Shown here: positions 45,515 to 53,290 of the stretch, piece by piece
Layout: each line of letters starts with the position of its first letter
Position numbering within the stretch: position 1 is the stretch's first letter
Assembly (NCBI RefSeq): GCF_010509575.1
Contig: NZ_CP048437.1
Coordinates: 1,674,001 to 1,738,000 of the forward strand
DNA: 64,000 bases
Origin: Faecalibacterium duncaniae
Lineage (GTDB): Bacteria; Bacillota; Clostridia; Oscillospirales; Ruminococcaceae
Reading direction: 5' to 3'
Made by a program: the position numbers and the translations under genes
The notes under the pieces: model-generated
Told to the model about the DNA's origin: nothing
Database searches by the model: none
Seen by the model: only the letters and a program-made list of their open reading frames with translations

Positions 45515-45542
45515 CACCGGCAACGGTGTATAAGTGCGCCCT
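45515..45542 (+). other. Candidate oriT with RSF1010-type nic site
   Basis: A hairpin CACCG-GCAA-CGGTG (45515-45528) is followed two bases later by TAAGTGCGCCCT (45531-45542). This 12-mer matches the nic region of RSF1010-family plasmids, where MobA cuts after TAAGTGCG and an inverted repeat sits on the same side. It lies between the relaxase and DUF3847 genes. A palindrome CCCTTGTAAACAAGGG overlaps the right end. Confidence 0.85.
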
Positions 45543-45556
45543 TGTAAACAAGGGAC

Positions 45557-45847
45557 TTATGGCATATCCCCGGATTTTGGCAGGTTTGCAGTCAATTCCG
45601 CAGCCCCCGGAAGATAGGACAGGGCAATCAGAAATGCTTTGACCTCTGCGCCGGAAAGGCTGGAAGCCAGCGGGAAAATCCCCTCCAAAATGGCTCCGCG
45701 CTCAATCAGGCGGCGGGTGCGAACCCTGCGTTCTTCGTTTCGTTGCTTGTTCTCCAAAATCTTCTTGCGGTTTTCAAGCTGCCGGATCTCCTTCAGGACT
45801 TCCTGCCGTTCTTCTTTTGGGGGTTGGGCTGTAATTTTTTCGTTCAT
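45557..45847 (-). CDS. DUF3847 family mobilization-associated protein
   Basis: A 96-residue, strongly charged helical protein (EVLKEIRQLENRKKILENKQRNEERRVRTRRLIERGAILEGI). DUF3847 proteins sit beside MobA/MobL relaxases on mobile elements and have no assigned biochemical role; a part in the relaxosome is likely. ATG 45847 follows AGGTGCATG-type sequence (AAAGAGGTG). It faces the oriT. Confidence 0.82.
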   Translation of the reverse strand: MNEKITAQPPKEERQEVLKEIRQLENRKKILENKQRNEERRVRTRRLIERGAILEGIFPLASSLSGAEVKAFLIALSYLPGAAELTANLPKSGDMP

Positions 45848-45875
45848 GTCATGCACCTCTTTTCTTTGGAAACGC

Positions 45876-46337
45876 TTATAGATTGACCGTCCATTTCTGA
45901 CGCGCAAAGTACCGGCGCAGCCTCCGCAGTGCAGCGTGGATGGATTTTCCCGCCTGTGATGGTGTGATACCCTCCATTGCGGCAATATCTTTCACTTTCA
46001 TACCCAGCATATAGCGGGCGTGGACACGGCGAGCCTGCATAGGCGGCAGGGAAGAAATGGCTTCATACAATCGCCGTATCAGTTCTTCGTATTCGGCTAA
46101 TTCTTCTTTTTCTATCAGATGATCCTCCGGCGATGGCTGCGCCCAGCCGATTGCAGCATTTTCGATTCCATCGTTACAATCGAGGGAGTAAAACGCCTTA
46201 TACCGGAACATCTTGCGTTCTCTGGCGGCCTCGGCTCTCTTATCCAGAAGAAACGCTTCGACGATCTCATCGGACACCTCCACAAAAATGTCCTCTTTGC
46301 AAAATGGATAATATTGTTTGAGATTGATGGTCTGCAT
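45876..46337 (-). CDS. Small sigma-like regulator, paralogue 1
   Basis: About 153 residues. The start MQTINLKQYYPF leads to an acidic segment, and the end is a sigma-70 region 4-like helix-turn-helix (ARRVHARYMLGMKVKDIAAMEGITPSQAGKSIHAALRRL). There is no region 2, so it may act as a DNA-binding regulator rather than a full sigma factor. Three relatives lie at 46348, 46904 and 50452. Probable control of element genes. Confidence 0.85.
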   Translation of the reverse strand: MQTINLKQYYPFCKEDIFVEVSDEIVEAFLLDKRAEAARERKMFRYKAFYSLDCNDGIENAAIGWAQPSPEDHLIEKEELAEYEELIRRLYEAISSLPPMQARRVHARYMLGMKVKDIAAMEGITPSQAGKSIHAALRRLRRYFARQKWTVNL

Positions 46338-46347
46338 AGGCACGCCC

Positions 46348-46800
46348 TCACTCTGTTTGAAAAAGGTCATCATAGCAGCGGCGCATATTCCGCAGACCCC
46401 GACGGATGGAAACGCTGACCTTGCTGCTGTGGACGCCCTCTCTCCGGGAGATTTCCGGCTGCTTGATACCGGCAATGTAGTAGGCGTGAACACGGCGGGC
46501 CTGTGTCGGAGTGGCATGAGCCAGAGCCACCGGCAGAGCTGCTATCAGGTGCAGGCGGGTGGTCATTTCTTCTCGTTCCAGCAAAATATCTTCCGGCGAT
46601 CTGCTGTGTTCCAGTGCGTAATTTTCCAGCCAGCTGTATGCCTCCAGAGAGTAGTAGGCGCGGTGGTAGACTTTCCGACGCTCATAGTTCTCCATCTCCC
46701 GCTGGGCCTGATACATCGCTGCCCATACCTCGTCCGTAACATCCACAAACTCGTCATGCCGGTAGTGGGGATACATCCACCGCAGATTGATTGTTTTCAT
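46348..46800 (-). CDS. Small sigma-like regulator, paralogue 2
   Basis: About 150 residues, start MKTINLRWMYPHYRHDEFVDVTDEVW, with the same plan as the next gene: a YSLE-type middle and a C-terminal helix-turn-helix (ARRVHAYYIAGIKQPEISRREGVHSSKVSVSIRRGL). GGAGGTAAG precedes ATG 46800. It ends ten bases before paralogue 1. Confidence 0.85.
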   Translation of the reverse strand: MKTINLRWMYPHYRHDEFVDVTDEVWAAMYQAQREMENYERRKVYHRAYYSLEAYSWLENYALEHSRSPEDILLEREEMTTRLHLIAALPVALAHATPTQARRVHAYYIAGIKQPEISRREGVHSSKVSVSIRRGLRNMRRCYDDLFQTE

Positions 46801-46903
46801 AGGCTTACCTCCTGAAAATCGGAGAGGCGGGCAGCTCGTCCGCTGTCCGCCCCTCGCTGAGATAAGGGAAATGATCCCTTTCACTTGGTAGCCAGAAAAC
46901 AGG

Positions 46904-47317
46904 TCATTCGTTAAGCCTGCTCTCAAAGAAATTTATAAATTTTTTTCTGACCGCCTCCACACTTTGATACACAGCCACTTTGGAGCAGCCGCACAGCACA
47001 CCGATCTCTGCAAGGCTCAGCCCGTCAAGCGCATAGAGCAGGAACCGGCGGCGCTGGGCCTCGGTACAGGTGTCCAGAACTGCCATCAGCTCATGTAGCG
47101 TTTCCATGCGGCAAAGGTATTCTTCCGGCGTTTCGCCGTAGGCTCCTACACCCTCGGTGGTAATGATGTACTCGTCAAACTCCCGGCCATCCCAATGCCG
47201 CCGCTGTTCATGGAACAGGTTCTCCGTTTTGTGATCTGCCCGATCAAGAAATTCATAGACTTCCAGCGTGACCTCCACGGCCACAGCTTGTCCGTTATAA
47301 TTGATGGTAACTTCCAT
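46904..47317 (-). CDS. Small sigma-like regulator, paralogue 3
   Basis: About 137 residues. The start (MEVTINYNGQAVAVEVTLEVYEFLDRADHK) is more divergent; the end is again a sigma region 4-like helix-turn-helix (FLLYALDGLSLAEIGVLCGCSKVAVYQSVEAVRKKF). GGAGGAAGG precedes ATG 47317. It is preceded by the structured leader at 47440-47775, which is shared with paralogue 4. Confidence 0.84.
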   Translation of the reverse strand: MEVTINYNGQAVAVEVTLEVYEFLDRADHKTENLFHEQRRHWDGREFDEYIITTEGVGAYGETPEEYLCRMETLHELMAVLDTCTEAQRRRFLLYALDGLSLAEIGVLCGCSKVAVYQSVEAVRKKFINFFESRLNE

Positions 47318-47439
47318 CTGTCCTTCCTCCATTCAGACTTTTTTGGGAAAATCTGAATGGGGTGGTGGGGCGCGGCACCGGGGATAAAGTTCGGGCCATG
47401 CTGACCCGATGTTCCGGCTCCATAGGGACAAAAAAGCGC

Positions 47440-47775
47440 CCGGACGGCATAAAGCCATACGAGCGTCATGGAATATATTTTGCTGTTTAATTACATGGTA
47501 TAGTGCATACTTCTGACCGCATTGCTCCGCTGCTGGGAACAGGCTTTTTTTAGCTGGTGCAGGTCATGGGTACTGTGAAAAAAGGCAAACATAGACACGG
47601 CGGCATCCTCCTATGTGCCGCCGTGGATTTACACGGTGTTAGGTCGTCGTTGGTTTAGGATAAACGAAAAGAAACGGCGGCTCTGAAATCAAAGCCACCG
47701 CTTCATAGGCGCGTGGAAATGTGTCTGCTTTACGACGGCTTTTTTTCTTTTGCCGTCGTCCGGCAGAATGTTACT
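47440..47775 (-). ncRNA. Structured leader with hidden ribosome site, copy 1
   Basis: Noncoding stretch aligning with 50985-51303. Read leftward it holds three hairpins: ACGACGGC/GCCGTCGT, a GGTGGCT-type stem, and CACGGCGGCA/TGCCGCCGTG, whose loop holds GGAGG and whose 3' arm holds a GTG start codon of a 35-codon ORF. A sigma-like gene follows. In copy 2 the last stem differs in sequence but still pairs. Confidence 0.65.
47491..47598 (-). CDS. Leader peptide ORF, copy 1
   Basis: 35 codons from GTG 47598, eight bases after GGAGG. The product contains HSTHDLHQLKKACSQQ; the other leader copy has RSIHDLHQLKKA. The start codon is inside a hairpin stem and the ribosome site in its loop, so translation should depend on opening the stem. 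Too short for usual gene calling. Confidence 0.5.
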   Translation of the reverse strand: MSMFAFFHSTHDLHQLKKACSQQRSNAVRSMHYTM

Positions 47776-47914
47776 CCATATTCAATTCAATGCTTCCAGT
47801 GAAATTTTCACATTCAATGCCGATATAGTTTCCACCTTCAGGGAGTGTAATTGTATCACTATATGATTAGCGCCTATTAGGAAAACACACTGTCAAAGGG
47901 GTTCGTAGCGGGGG

Positions 47915-49597
47915 TTAGCCCGCTACTGCGGTATCTTCCGTAGTGTTGATTTCAATGTACTCGGCAATCTTGCGGAGCTCGTCAGCAAATTTGAATTTCA
48001 CGCTGATATTACCGTTTTCATAGACCTTGATATAGTCCACAAGCTCAACCAAGATTTCACGGTTGAGGGCTTCAATGTTCTGATACTTCATAAAGGCTAC
48101 CAGTGCAGGATGCTCGTTGTCTACACCGTTTGCCAGTTCTGCGCGTTCAGCGTTCAGACGAGTGAGCACTGCGGAAATATCAGAAGTCTGCCGTTCATAG
48201 TCTGCCTTCATATCCCGGTATTCCTGCTGGGTGATTTCACCGTCTTTCCAGTCCTGATAAAGAGATTGCTTGTAGCGTGTTATTTTTGTCAGTTCTCGCT
48301 CTTTTGCAGCTATCAGATCGTCCAGTCGGTAAGACTGGCTTTTTTTGATTGGAGCGGAATTGATCTGCGTGACGATTTCCGAGTAGGAAACAGCCAAATG
48401 TACCTGATGCTGTACAGCGAACAGAACAGCAGCCTCCAGCCGTTCATGCTTGATTGAGTGCATGGTGCAGGCTGTCCGGGAACGGTTCTTGTAGGTTGAG
48501 CAAGAATAATATACATTGTTGTTCTTGCCAACGCATCGGGTAATGGCCCGCCCGCAATCGGCACATTTCAGAAAGCCGCTGAATAAATGTACCTCACGGC
48601 CTTTCGGGGAAGTACGGGTATCACGCTGTAAGAGAGCCTGTACCTTGTCGAAAGTTTCATAGTCGATAATGGCCTCATGCGTTCCAGCCACTTCCACCCA
48701 TTCCTCGCGGGGAACAGCTTCAATCTGGTGTACCTTGTAGCTTTTCACCCGGCTTCGGCCTTGGGCTAAATCCCCGGTGTAGGTCGGATTGGTAAGAATG
48801 GAGTGGATCATGCGGACTCCCCACATAGGATCGTCATACCCTCTTGTCGAAACAGGCAAGCCCTTTTGTACCTTGTAAGCCGAGGGGCTCGGTACGCCGT
48901 GTTCGTTCAGGTACAGCGCGATAGCACGTTTTGATGACCCTTGAATAAGCATTGTGAAAATGAGTTTGACATTTTCAGCAGCATCGGGATCAACAATCAG
49001 CCTGTGCTTGTCCTTTGGGTGCTTTACATAGCCGTAAGGAGCAAATGCTCCGATATACTGGCCGTTGCGCCGTTTGTAATCAAATACCTGCCGGATCTTT
49101 TTGGAAGTCTGATAGCAGTAATTATCGTTCATCACGTTTGTAATGGGAACGATGATATTTGAAACGCTGTCGGGGTTCTTGTAGCTGTCCACATTCTCAG
49201 CAAGGCTGATAAAGCGAACACCCATTTGAACAAACAGGTTATCGATCAAACTTCCGGCATCGCTATAATTTCGTGCGAAGCGGGACAGGTCTTTTACTAT
49301 AACGCAGTTGATTTTACCACTCACGACATCCGCCAAGAGCCGTTGAAAATCTTCACGGTTAGCGTCCGTTCCAGTATGTCCGTCATCTACATATTCCGTG
49401 ATACTTTCAAACTCGTCAATGTTGCGTCGGTAAAAATCGTTCAGTAGGTCACGCTGGTTCTTTACGCTGTTGCTATCGTCTTTTCCTTTTTTCAAATCTT
49501 CCTTTGAAAGCCGGATATAGATGCCCAGCCGCCAGCGGCGGATTGTGTAAGAGGGAGAGAAACTCTGCTGATACCCTCTGTTTTTTGCTCGTGCCAT
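47915..49597 (-). CDS. Large serine recombinase (TnpX type)
   Basis: A 560-residue site-specific recombinase. The N-terminal resolvase domain has the nucleophile Ser in YIRLSKED and VDDGHTGTDANREDFQRL, then DLSRFARN. The recombinase domain (AFAPYGYVKH) is followed by a zinc ribbon (FLKCADCGRAI, later YYSCSTY) and a long coiled coil. Such enzymes insert and excise Tn4451/Tn5397-like elements at GA-centred sites. Its promoter is a copy of a cassette also found before the CD1845 gene. It is in the middle of the mobile region, so element ends are unclear. Confidence 0.94.
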   Translation of the reverse strand: MARAKNRGYQQSFSPSYTIRRWRLGIYIRLSKEDLKKGKDDSNSVKNQRDLLNDFYRRNIDEFESITEYVDDGHTGTDANREDFQRLLADVVSGKINCVIVKDLSRFARNYSDAGSLIDNLFVQMGVRFISLAENVDSYKNPDSVSNIIVPITNVMNDNYCYQTSKKIRQVFDYKRRNGQYIGAFAPYGYVKHPKDKHRLIVDPDAAENVKLIFTMLIQGSSKRAIALYLNEHGVPSPSAYKVQKGLPVSTRGYDDPMWGVRMIHSILTNPTYTGDLAQGRSRVKSYKVHQIEAVPREEWVEVAGTHEAIIDYETFDKVQALLQRDTRTSPKGREVHLFSGFLKCADCGRAITRCVGKNNNVYYSCSTYKNRSRTACTMHSIKHERLEAAVLFAVQHQVHLAVSYSEIVTQINSAPIKKSQSYRLDDLIAAKERELTKITRYKQSLYQDWKDGEITQQEYRDMKADYERQTSDISAVLTRLNAERAELANGVDNEHPALVAFMKYQNIEALNREILVELVDYIKVYENGNISVKFKFADELRKIAEYIEINTTEDTAVAG

Positions 49598-49628
49598 TGT
49601 TCCTCCTTCCCTATCACATTACACTTAT

Positions 49629-49657
49629 ATTATAACTCTGTCCGGGGAGGACAACAA
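49629..49657 (-). promoter_or_regulatory. Recombinase promoter, cassette copy A
   Basis: Read leftward: TTGTTG (49657-49652), 17 bases, TATAAT (49634-49629). The block 49631-49668 matches 58671-58708 in 35 of 38 bases. A palindrome (49669-49691) adjoins upstream. Confidence 0.78.
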
Positions 49658-49668
49658 GGATGCCTCCG

Positions 49669-49691
49669 CTTCGGGACACTTTGTCTCGAAG
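49669..49691. repeat. GGGACA palindrome, copy 1
   Basis: Arms CTTCGGGACA and TGTCTCGAAG, spacer CTT. One G-T wobble. Located upstream of the recombinase promoter. Confidence 0.88.
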
Positions 49692-49715
49692 AAGCAAAAT
49701 GAGCTGTAACCGAAG

Positions 49716-49982
49716 TTACAGCCCGCTTCTTTGCCGCAGCAGGAAATCCGTCAGCTTATCTTGGAGAGATGGCCCGCTTTCAGCAAATTCAATTTTCACG
49801 CCAACACCACCGATGCAAAAGCAGTATGGATTTTTGACAGTCTGCAAAAATCGAGAGATGCGCTCCTTTCGGGAAAGCGCATTGTCAAAGGTCATACCGC
49901 TCACATCAGGCAGGGACTCGGCAGCCACCGCGCCAATGTCAACGCTTCTCATTTGTTCAAGTTCCTGTGTAGTTAATTTCAC
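49716..49982 (-). CDS. DUF6870-like small protein
   Basis: 88 residues from a GTG start (49982) placed seven bases after AAGGAGG. Blocks: LTTQELEQMRSVDIGAV, then KERISRFLQTVKNPYCF and VKIEFAESGPSLQDKL. It resembles short proteins (DUF6870 as I recall) of clostridial conjugative elements, with the NPYCF/VKISFA-type core. Function unknown. A longer frame to 50168 lacks support. Confidence 0.75.
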   Translation of the reverse strand: MKLTTQELEQMRSVDIGAVAAESLPDVSGMTFDNALSRKERISRFLQTVKNPYCFCIGGVGVKIEFAESGPSLQDKLTDFLLRQRSGL

Positions 49983-50451
49983 GGTAAACCTCCTTCGCAG
50001 ATTGATAGAACGCCTCCCTCTGTTTGGTGGGGAAACGCAACAGACCAGCACCGCCGGGATGCTGGTCTGTTGCCTTACTCCACCTTGGGACACTTTGTCT
50101 CGAGGTTTATTATAGTTTTTGAATATTAGAGAGCGCCGCACATATTTACTTGGCCTGTCCAAAGACAATCGTTATTTTCTGTGCGGCGCTCTCAACGCAA
50201 GCAAAGCGACAAGCCCGGAGGAACAGGCAGCCAACCTGTTCAGCGCCGGATCATGGCCTTGGGATGGCCGGGCCCATTTACAGTGTTGGTGTTGTTCGCT
50301 CAATCTCTTTAGGGAAATGTCACCGCGCACCCACCGTCTGGCTCCCCGTACTTACTCAGGGTTGCCGTTATTCCCTTGCGTTAAGAAGAAAACCTCCTCT
50401 CATAAACCGAGACATTTTTTCATCAATTCCAAGTGGGTTAAGAAGAAAAAA
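49983..50451. other. Intergenic region with several inverted repeats
   Basis: Contains hairpin arms ACAGACCAGCA (50040-50050) and TGCTGGTCTGT (50060-50070), the palindrome at 50083, and a perfect 14-base inverted repeat GAGAGCGCCGCACA (50129-50142) / TGTGCGGCGCTCTC (50180-50193). A rightward frame from 50119 begins MNIRERRTYLLGLSKDN, but runs antisense through a real gene and is not convincing. Confidence 0.6.
50083..50105. repeat. GGGACA palindrome, copy 2
   Basis: Arms CCTTGGGACA and TGTCTCGAGG, spacer CTT, two wobble pairs. Located between the sigma-like gene and DUF6870. Confidence 0.85.
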
Positions 50452-50862
50452 TCAAAAATTTTTTTTCATGCGTTCAAGGCCACGCTTGATCGACTGGCGA
50501 ATAGACTCCTCATGTACGCCCTCGGCCTCGGCAATTTCCTTAATCGACTTGCCAAGAATGATATGTGCGTCAATTCTACGGCCTTGGATCTCCGGCAGAG
50601 AATTGAGAGCGTTCCACAGACGAAGAAAGGTTTCCATCCGTTCAAGGAGCTCCTGCGGGGTCGGCTCATGCAGGCAAGCGGAATACTCAATCCCGTCATC
50701 GCAGTCCAGAGAATACTGCGCCTTGTGCCGGGAGAGCCGCCGCTGGTAGGCCATTTCATAGCGGGCATCGGCCTTGAATACCTCGGCCACCTCGTCAGAA
50801 ACTTCGATAAGCTGATCCTGCGTGTACCAATAATAAAAATCTTTCAAATTGATAGTAGTCAT
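50452..50862 (-). CDS. Small sigma-like regulator, paralogue 4
   Basis: About 136 residues. Start MTTINLKDFYYWYTQDQLIEVSDEVAEVF, middle YSLDCDDGIEYSAC, and end helix-turn-helix (GRRIDAHIILGKSIKEIAEAEGVHEESIRQSIKRGL). Close to paralogue 1, which has YSLDCNDGIENAA. GGAGGATTT precedes ATG 50862. Upstream lies the second copy of the structured leader. Confidence 0.87.
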   Translation of the reverse strand: MTTINLKDFYYWYTQDQLIEVSDEVAEVFKADARYEMAYQRRLSRHKAQYSLDCDDGIEYSACLHEPTPQELLERMETFLRLWNALNSLPEIQGRRIDAHIILGKSIKEIAEAEGVHEESIRQSIKRGLERMKKNF

Positions 50863-50937
50863 CGTAAAATCCTCCATTTCAGTTTGTTCGGGGTTGGTCG
50901 GAAACGAAATGGAGTAACGGCGGAGAACGGCACCGCA

Positions 50938-50960
50938 CCTCGGGACACTTTGTCTCGAAG
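50938..50960. repeat. GGGACA palindrome, copy 3
   Basis: Arms CCTCGGGACA and TGTCTCGAAG, spacer CTT. About 75 bases upstream of sigma-like paralogue 4. Confidence 0.87.
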
Positions 50961-50984
50961 TCTGGAAAGCAAAATGCGCCTGCG

Positions 50985-51303
50985 CGACACAAGGCCGCAC
51001 AAGCGCATGAAAATATATTATCGGTTATGTACTGTTTAATTTCACATTCAAAGCCGGACTGCTCCGATGGGGGAGCTACGCTTTTTTTAACTGGTGCAGG
51101 TCATGGATACTGCGAAATAAAAAGAAGGACACGGTAAATTAACCTCCAATCGGCTACCGTGTCCCTGCAAGTCGTCATAGGTTTGTGTAAACGCAAAGAA
51201 ACGGCGGCTCTGAAAATCAAAGCCGCCATTTCATAGGCGCGTGAAAATGTGTCTGCTGTACGACGGCTTTTTTTCTTTTGCCGTCGTGCGGCAGCTATAT
51301 TTT
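50985..51303 (-). ncRNA. Structured leader with hidden ribosome site, copy 2
   Basis: Aligns with 47440-47775. Leftward hairpins: ACGACGGC/GCCGTCGT, GGCGGCT/AGCCGCC followed by GTTTCTTT, and GGACACGGTA/TACCGTGTCC with GGAGG in the loop and a GTG in the 3' arm. The last stem differs from copy 1 by paired changes. Confidence 0.65.
51076..51132 (-). CDS. Leader peptide ORF, copy 2
   Basis: 18 codons from GTG 51132, coding for VSFFLFRSIHDLHQLKKA. Relative to copy 1 it stops early; the frame beyond the stop still shows related spacing (RSSPALNV against RSNAVRSM). Confidence 0.45.
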   Translation of the reverse strand: MSFFLFRSIHDLHQLKKA

Positions 51304-51329
51304 AGGTGATAATCAATTATCTATTCTCT

Positions 51330-51698
51330 TTATTGCGGTGCTGTATATTCTTTTTGTACGGCTGTGGGAAGCTCGTCATACTGAACTTCAACCCATTCCA
51401 GCACTCCACGAATGGGCATTACCGTCAGACGAATAAAGGCGTCCTCTTTCAATTCCCTCGATGTTCCAAAGGTAATGTCCTTTTCGTTTCCGTCCTCGTC
51501 ATAACAACGCAGCGTGTAGGAGTAGTCCATGCTTCCCCCAAAGTTAATTACACCTCCGGCAGATCCCGTCTGCTCGATCTTGGTGTTGTCGATCTGTGAA
51601 TAGTAATAGGTGCTGCCTGCACCTGAAAGCAGTAAAATACCAAAACAGATTGCCACGAAAGCACCGGCACCAATCCCAATCAATATTTTTTTCTTCAT
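51330..51698 (-). CDS. YxeA-family secreted/membrane protein
   Basis: About 122 residues. One N-terminal membrane segment (ILIGIGAGAFVAICFGILLL) and a beta-rich outer domain (YYYSQIDNTKIEQ, YSYTLRCYDEDGNEKDITFGTSRELKEDAFIRL, KGVLEWVEV-like GVLEWVEVQYDELP). YxeA proteins accompany bacitracin/lantibiotic-type ABC transporters and their two-component systems. ATG 51698 follows GGAGGACTT. Last gene of the cassette. Confidence 0.87.
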   Translation of the reverse strand: MKKKILIGIGAGAFVAICFGILLLSGAGSTYYYSQIDNTKIEQTGSAGGVINFGGSMDYSYTLRCYDEDGNEKDITFGTSRELKEDAFIRLTVMPIRGVLEWVEVQYDELPTAVQKEYTAPQ

Positions 51699-51714
51699 GT
51701 GTAAGTCCTCCTGT

Positions 51715-52494
51715 TTACCAGCCTTTTTTGAGGGCGGTTTTTTTCGGCTTTTTAACAACTTTTGCGGATGAAACATTTTTTGTTGTAACTACAATAGCCA
51801 CAGAAATCAATAAGACGACTATCATACTTAGGCTGCATAAGCCTATATTCCAATGAACAGCCGCATCATGGCTTCGGTACTGGATCAGTCCCATACTCGC
51901 TGTAATCGGATAGAGATTTGCAAGGGACATATTTCCGGCTGCGAACATTCCCCCGTAGCCATAGACAAATGCAAGAATAACACCTATCATGTGCCCGTTA
52001 GGAATACGGGCGGTAAAGGCTATAATCGGAGTTACGGCTATATACAAAAATAAGGTATTAAGGGTGATCTGTATCAAAGCCTGTATTACGGCTGTTACCG
52101 AAAATCCCGGAAAGCCAACAAGTAATTCCGCAGCGACAGTAAAAAATGTACTTGCCATACCCAAAAATACGGACAGGAAACCGCAAACAATCAGTTTTCC
52201 GCCAATCAACGCAGGGTAGGAAACAGGTATTGTCATAATGCTTTTTAAGGTATCATCTGATTTTTCACGAGCAATGATATATCCTGCAATCAGAGTAATG
52301 CACATAGGAAAAATGGTTGTCGTATTATTTTGAATGACGCGTTCGACCAAATGAGGGAAAGTCCAAACTGTACCATCTAATGCAGTAGAAGCAAAAAGAG
52401 TAATTCCAACGGAAAGAAGCATTAGCAGAATACCAGCCCAAATGATATGATACCGCTTTAACTTCCATAATTCTGTTTTAATGATCCGATACAT
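51715..52494 (-). CDS. ABC-2 type permease, lantibiotic-immunity type (subunit 2)
   Basis: 259 residues, six membrane segments, start YRIIKTELWKLKRYHIIWAGILLMLLSVGITLF. The fold and the Lys/Arg-rich start are those of LanG/LanE-type immunity permeases. It ends in a basic tail (KVVKKPKKTALKKGW). It works with the permease and ATPase upstream to remove a peptide antibiotic from the membrane, by inference from family and neighbours. Confidence 0.85.
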   Translation of the reverse strand: MYRIIKTELWKLKRYHIIWAGILLMLLSVGITLFASTALDGTVWTFPHLVERVIQNNTTTIFPMCITLIAGYIIAREKSDDTLKSIMTIPVSYPALIGGKLIVCGFLSVFLGMASTFFTVAAELLVGFPGFSVTAVIQALIQITLNTLFLYIAVTPIIAFTARIPNGHMIGVILAFVYGYGGMFAAGNMSLANLYPITASMGLIQYRSHDAAVHWNIGLCSLSMIVVLLISVAIVVTTKNVSSAKVVKKPKKTALKKGW

Positions 52495-52495
52495 T

Positions 52496-53290
52496 TTATT
52501 CCCCCCTTTTCTTGTATAAGAAGTCGATCAATGAGATTGATGCAACAGCCATTATCCCAAGAATGATAACCGTCTGAAAGGTTGAGGGAATAATTGCTTC
52601 CAAGGCATTTACATTCAATGGAAACCCATGTTTCACCATATCTCCCGCACCCCAGAGCGTTGTAAGCGGGATAGGCATGAGCCAACATAACCATTTAGGC
52701 AATGTTCCGAACAATGTTTCGACGGTAAGGCTCACTACACTGTAAAACACACATAGCAGAATGGAGAAGATGTATGTTTTGCTGAAAAAGACCACAAGTA
52801 CGATAATCGGCAAAGTTCCCGCTGTAATGAATATTCCAAGTTCAACTGCAACAAGTAGTTTATAGGTAAGACCATGCACTTCCATTGAGAAACTGCCGCA
52901 AACAATGGTAGCAAGCATGGAAGCAAGGCAAAAGATAACTCCAAAAATAAATAGCACAATGATCTTTGCCATAATCATCTGTGTACTTGTTACCGGGATT
53001 GTGCGTAAATTTTTGAAAGTGTCATTGTCCCGTTCCATAAAAAACAGCATTGCTGCAATGACACCGATGATACACGGCAAGAGAAAAATAACGCCATATC
53101 CCATAACCATATTGAACAATCCATCAAAAAGGACTGATTTATTTGGGTACTTCTCCAACATTCTCGGTGTTGCCATCAGAAAGGTAATGGGAATAGGAAA
53201 TAAAAAAGCGGACAAAAACACAAGTGGGATGATTTTTTTTCTCTTCAATTTCGCGAACTCACATTGAACCAGTTTAAGCAATTCCCTCAC
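52496..53290 (-). CDS. ABC-2 type permease, lantibiotic-immunity type (subunit 1)
   Basis: 264 residues, six membrane segments, start ELLKLVQCEFAKLKRKKIIPLVFLSAFLFPIPITFL. It shares its plan with the next permease, to which it is adjacent by one base. It overlaps the ATPase gene by 17 bases. Codon use and GC content are unlike the flanking conjugation genes. Confidence 0.85.
   Translation of the reverse strand: MRELLKLVQCEFAKLKRKKIIPLVFLSAFLFPIPITFLMATPRMLEKYPNKSVLFDGLFNMVMGYGVIFLLPCIIGVIAAMLFFMERDNDTFKNLRTIPVTSTQMIMAKIIVLFIFGVIFCLASMLATIVCGSFSMEVHGLTYKLLVAVELGIFITAGTLPIIVLVVFFSKTYIFSILLCVFYSVVSLTVETLFGTLPKWLCWLMPIPLTTLWGAGDMVKHGFPLNVNALEAIIPSTFQTVIILGIMAVASISLIDFLYKKRGE

Noticed and set aside
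50119..51039. Rightward frame beginning MNIRERRTYLLGLSKDN
   Set aside because: Its first part could be a remnant, but it runs antisense through sigma-like paralogue 4 and palindromes; no homology recognised.
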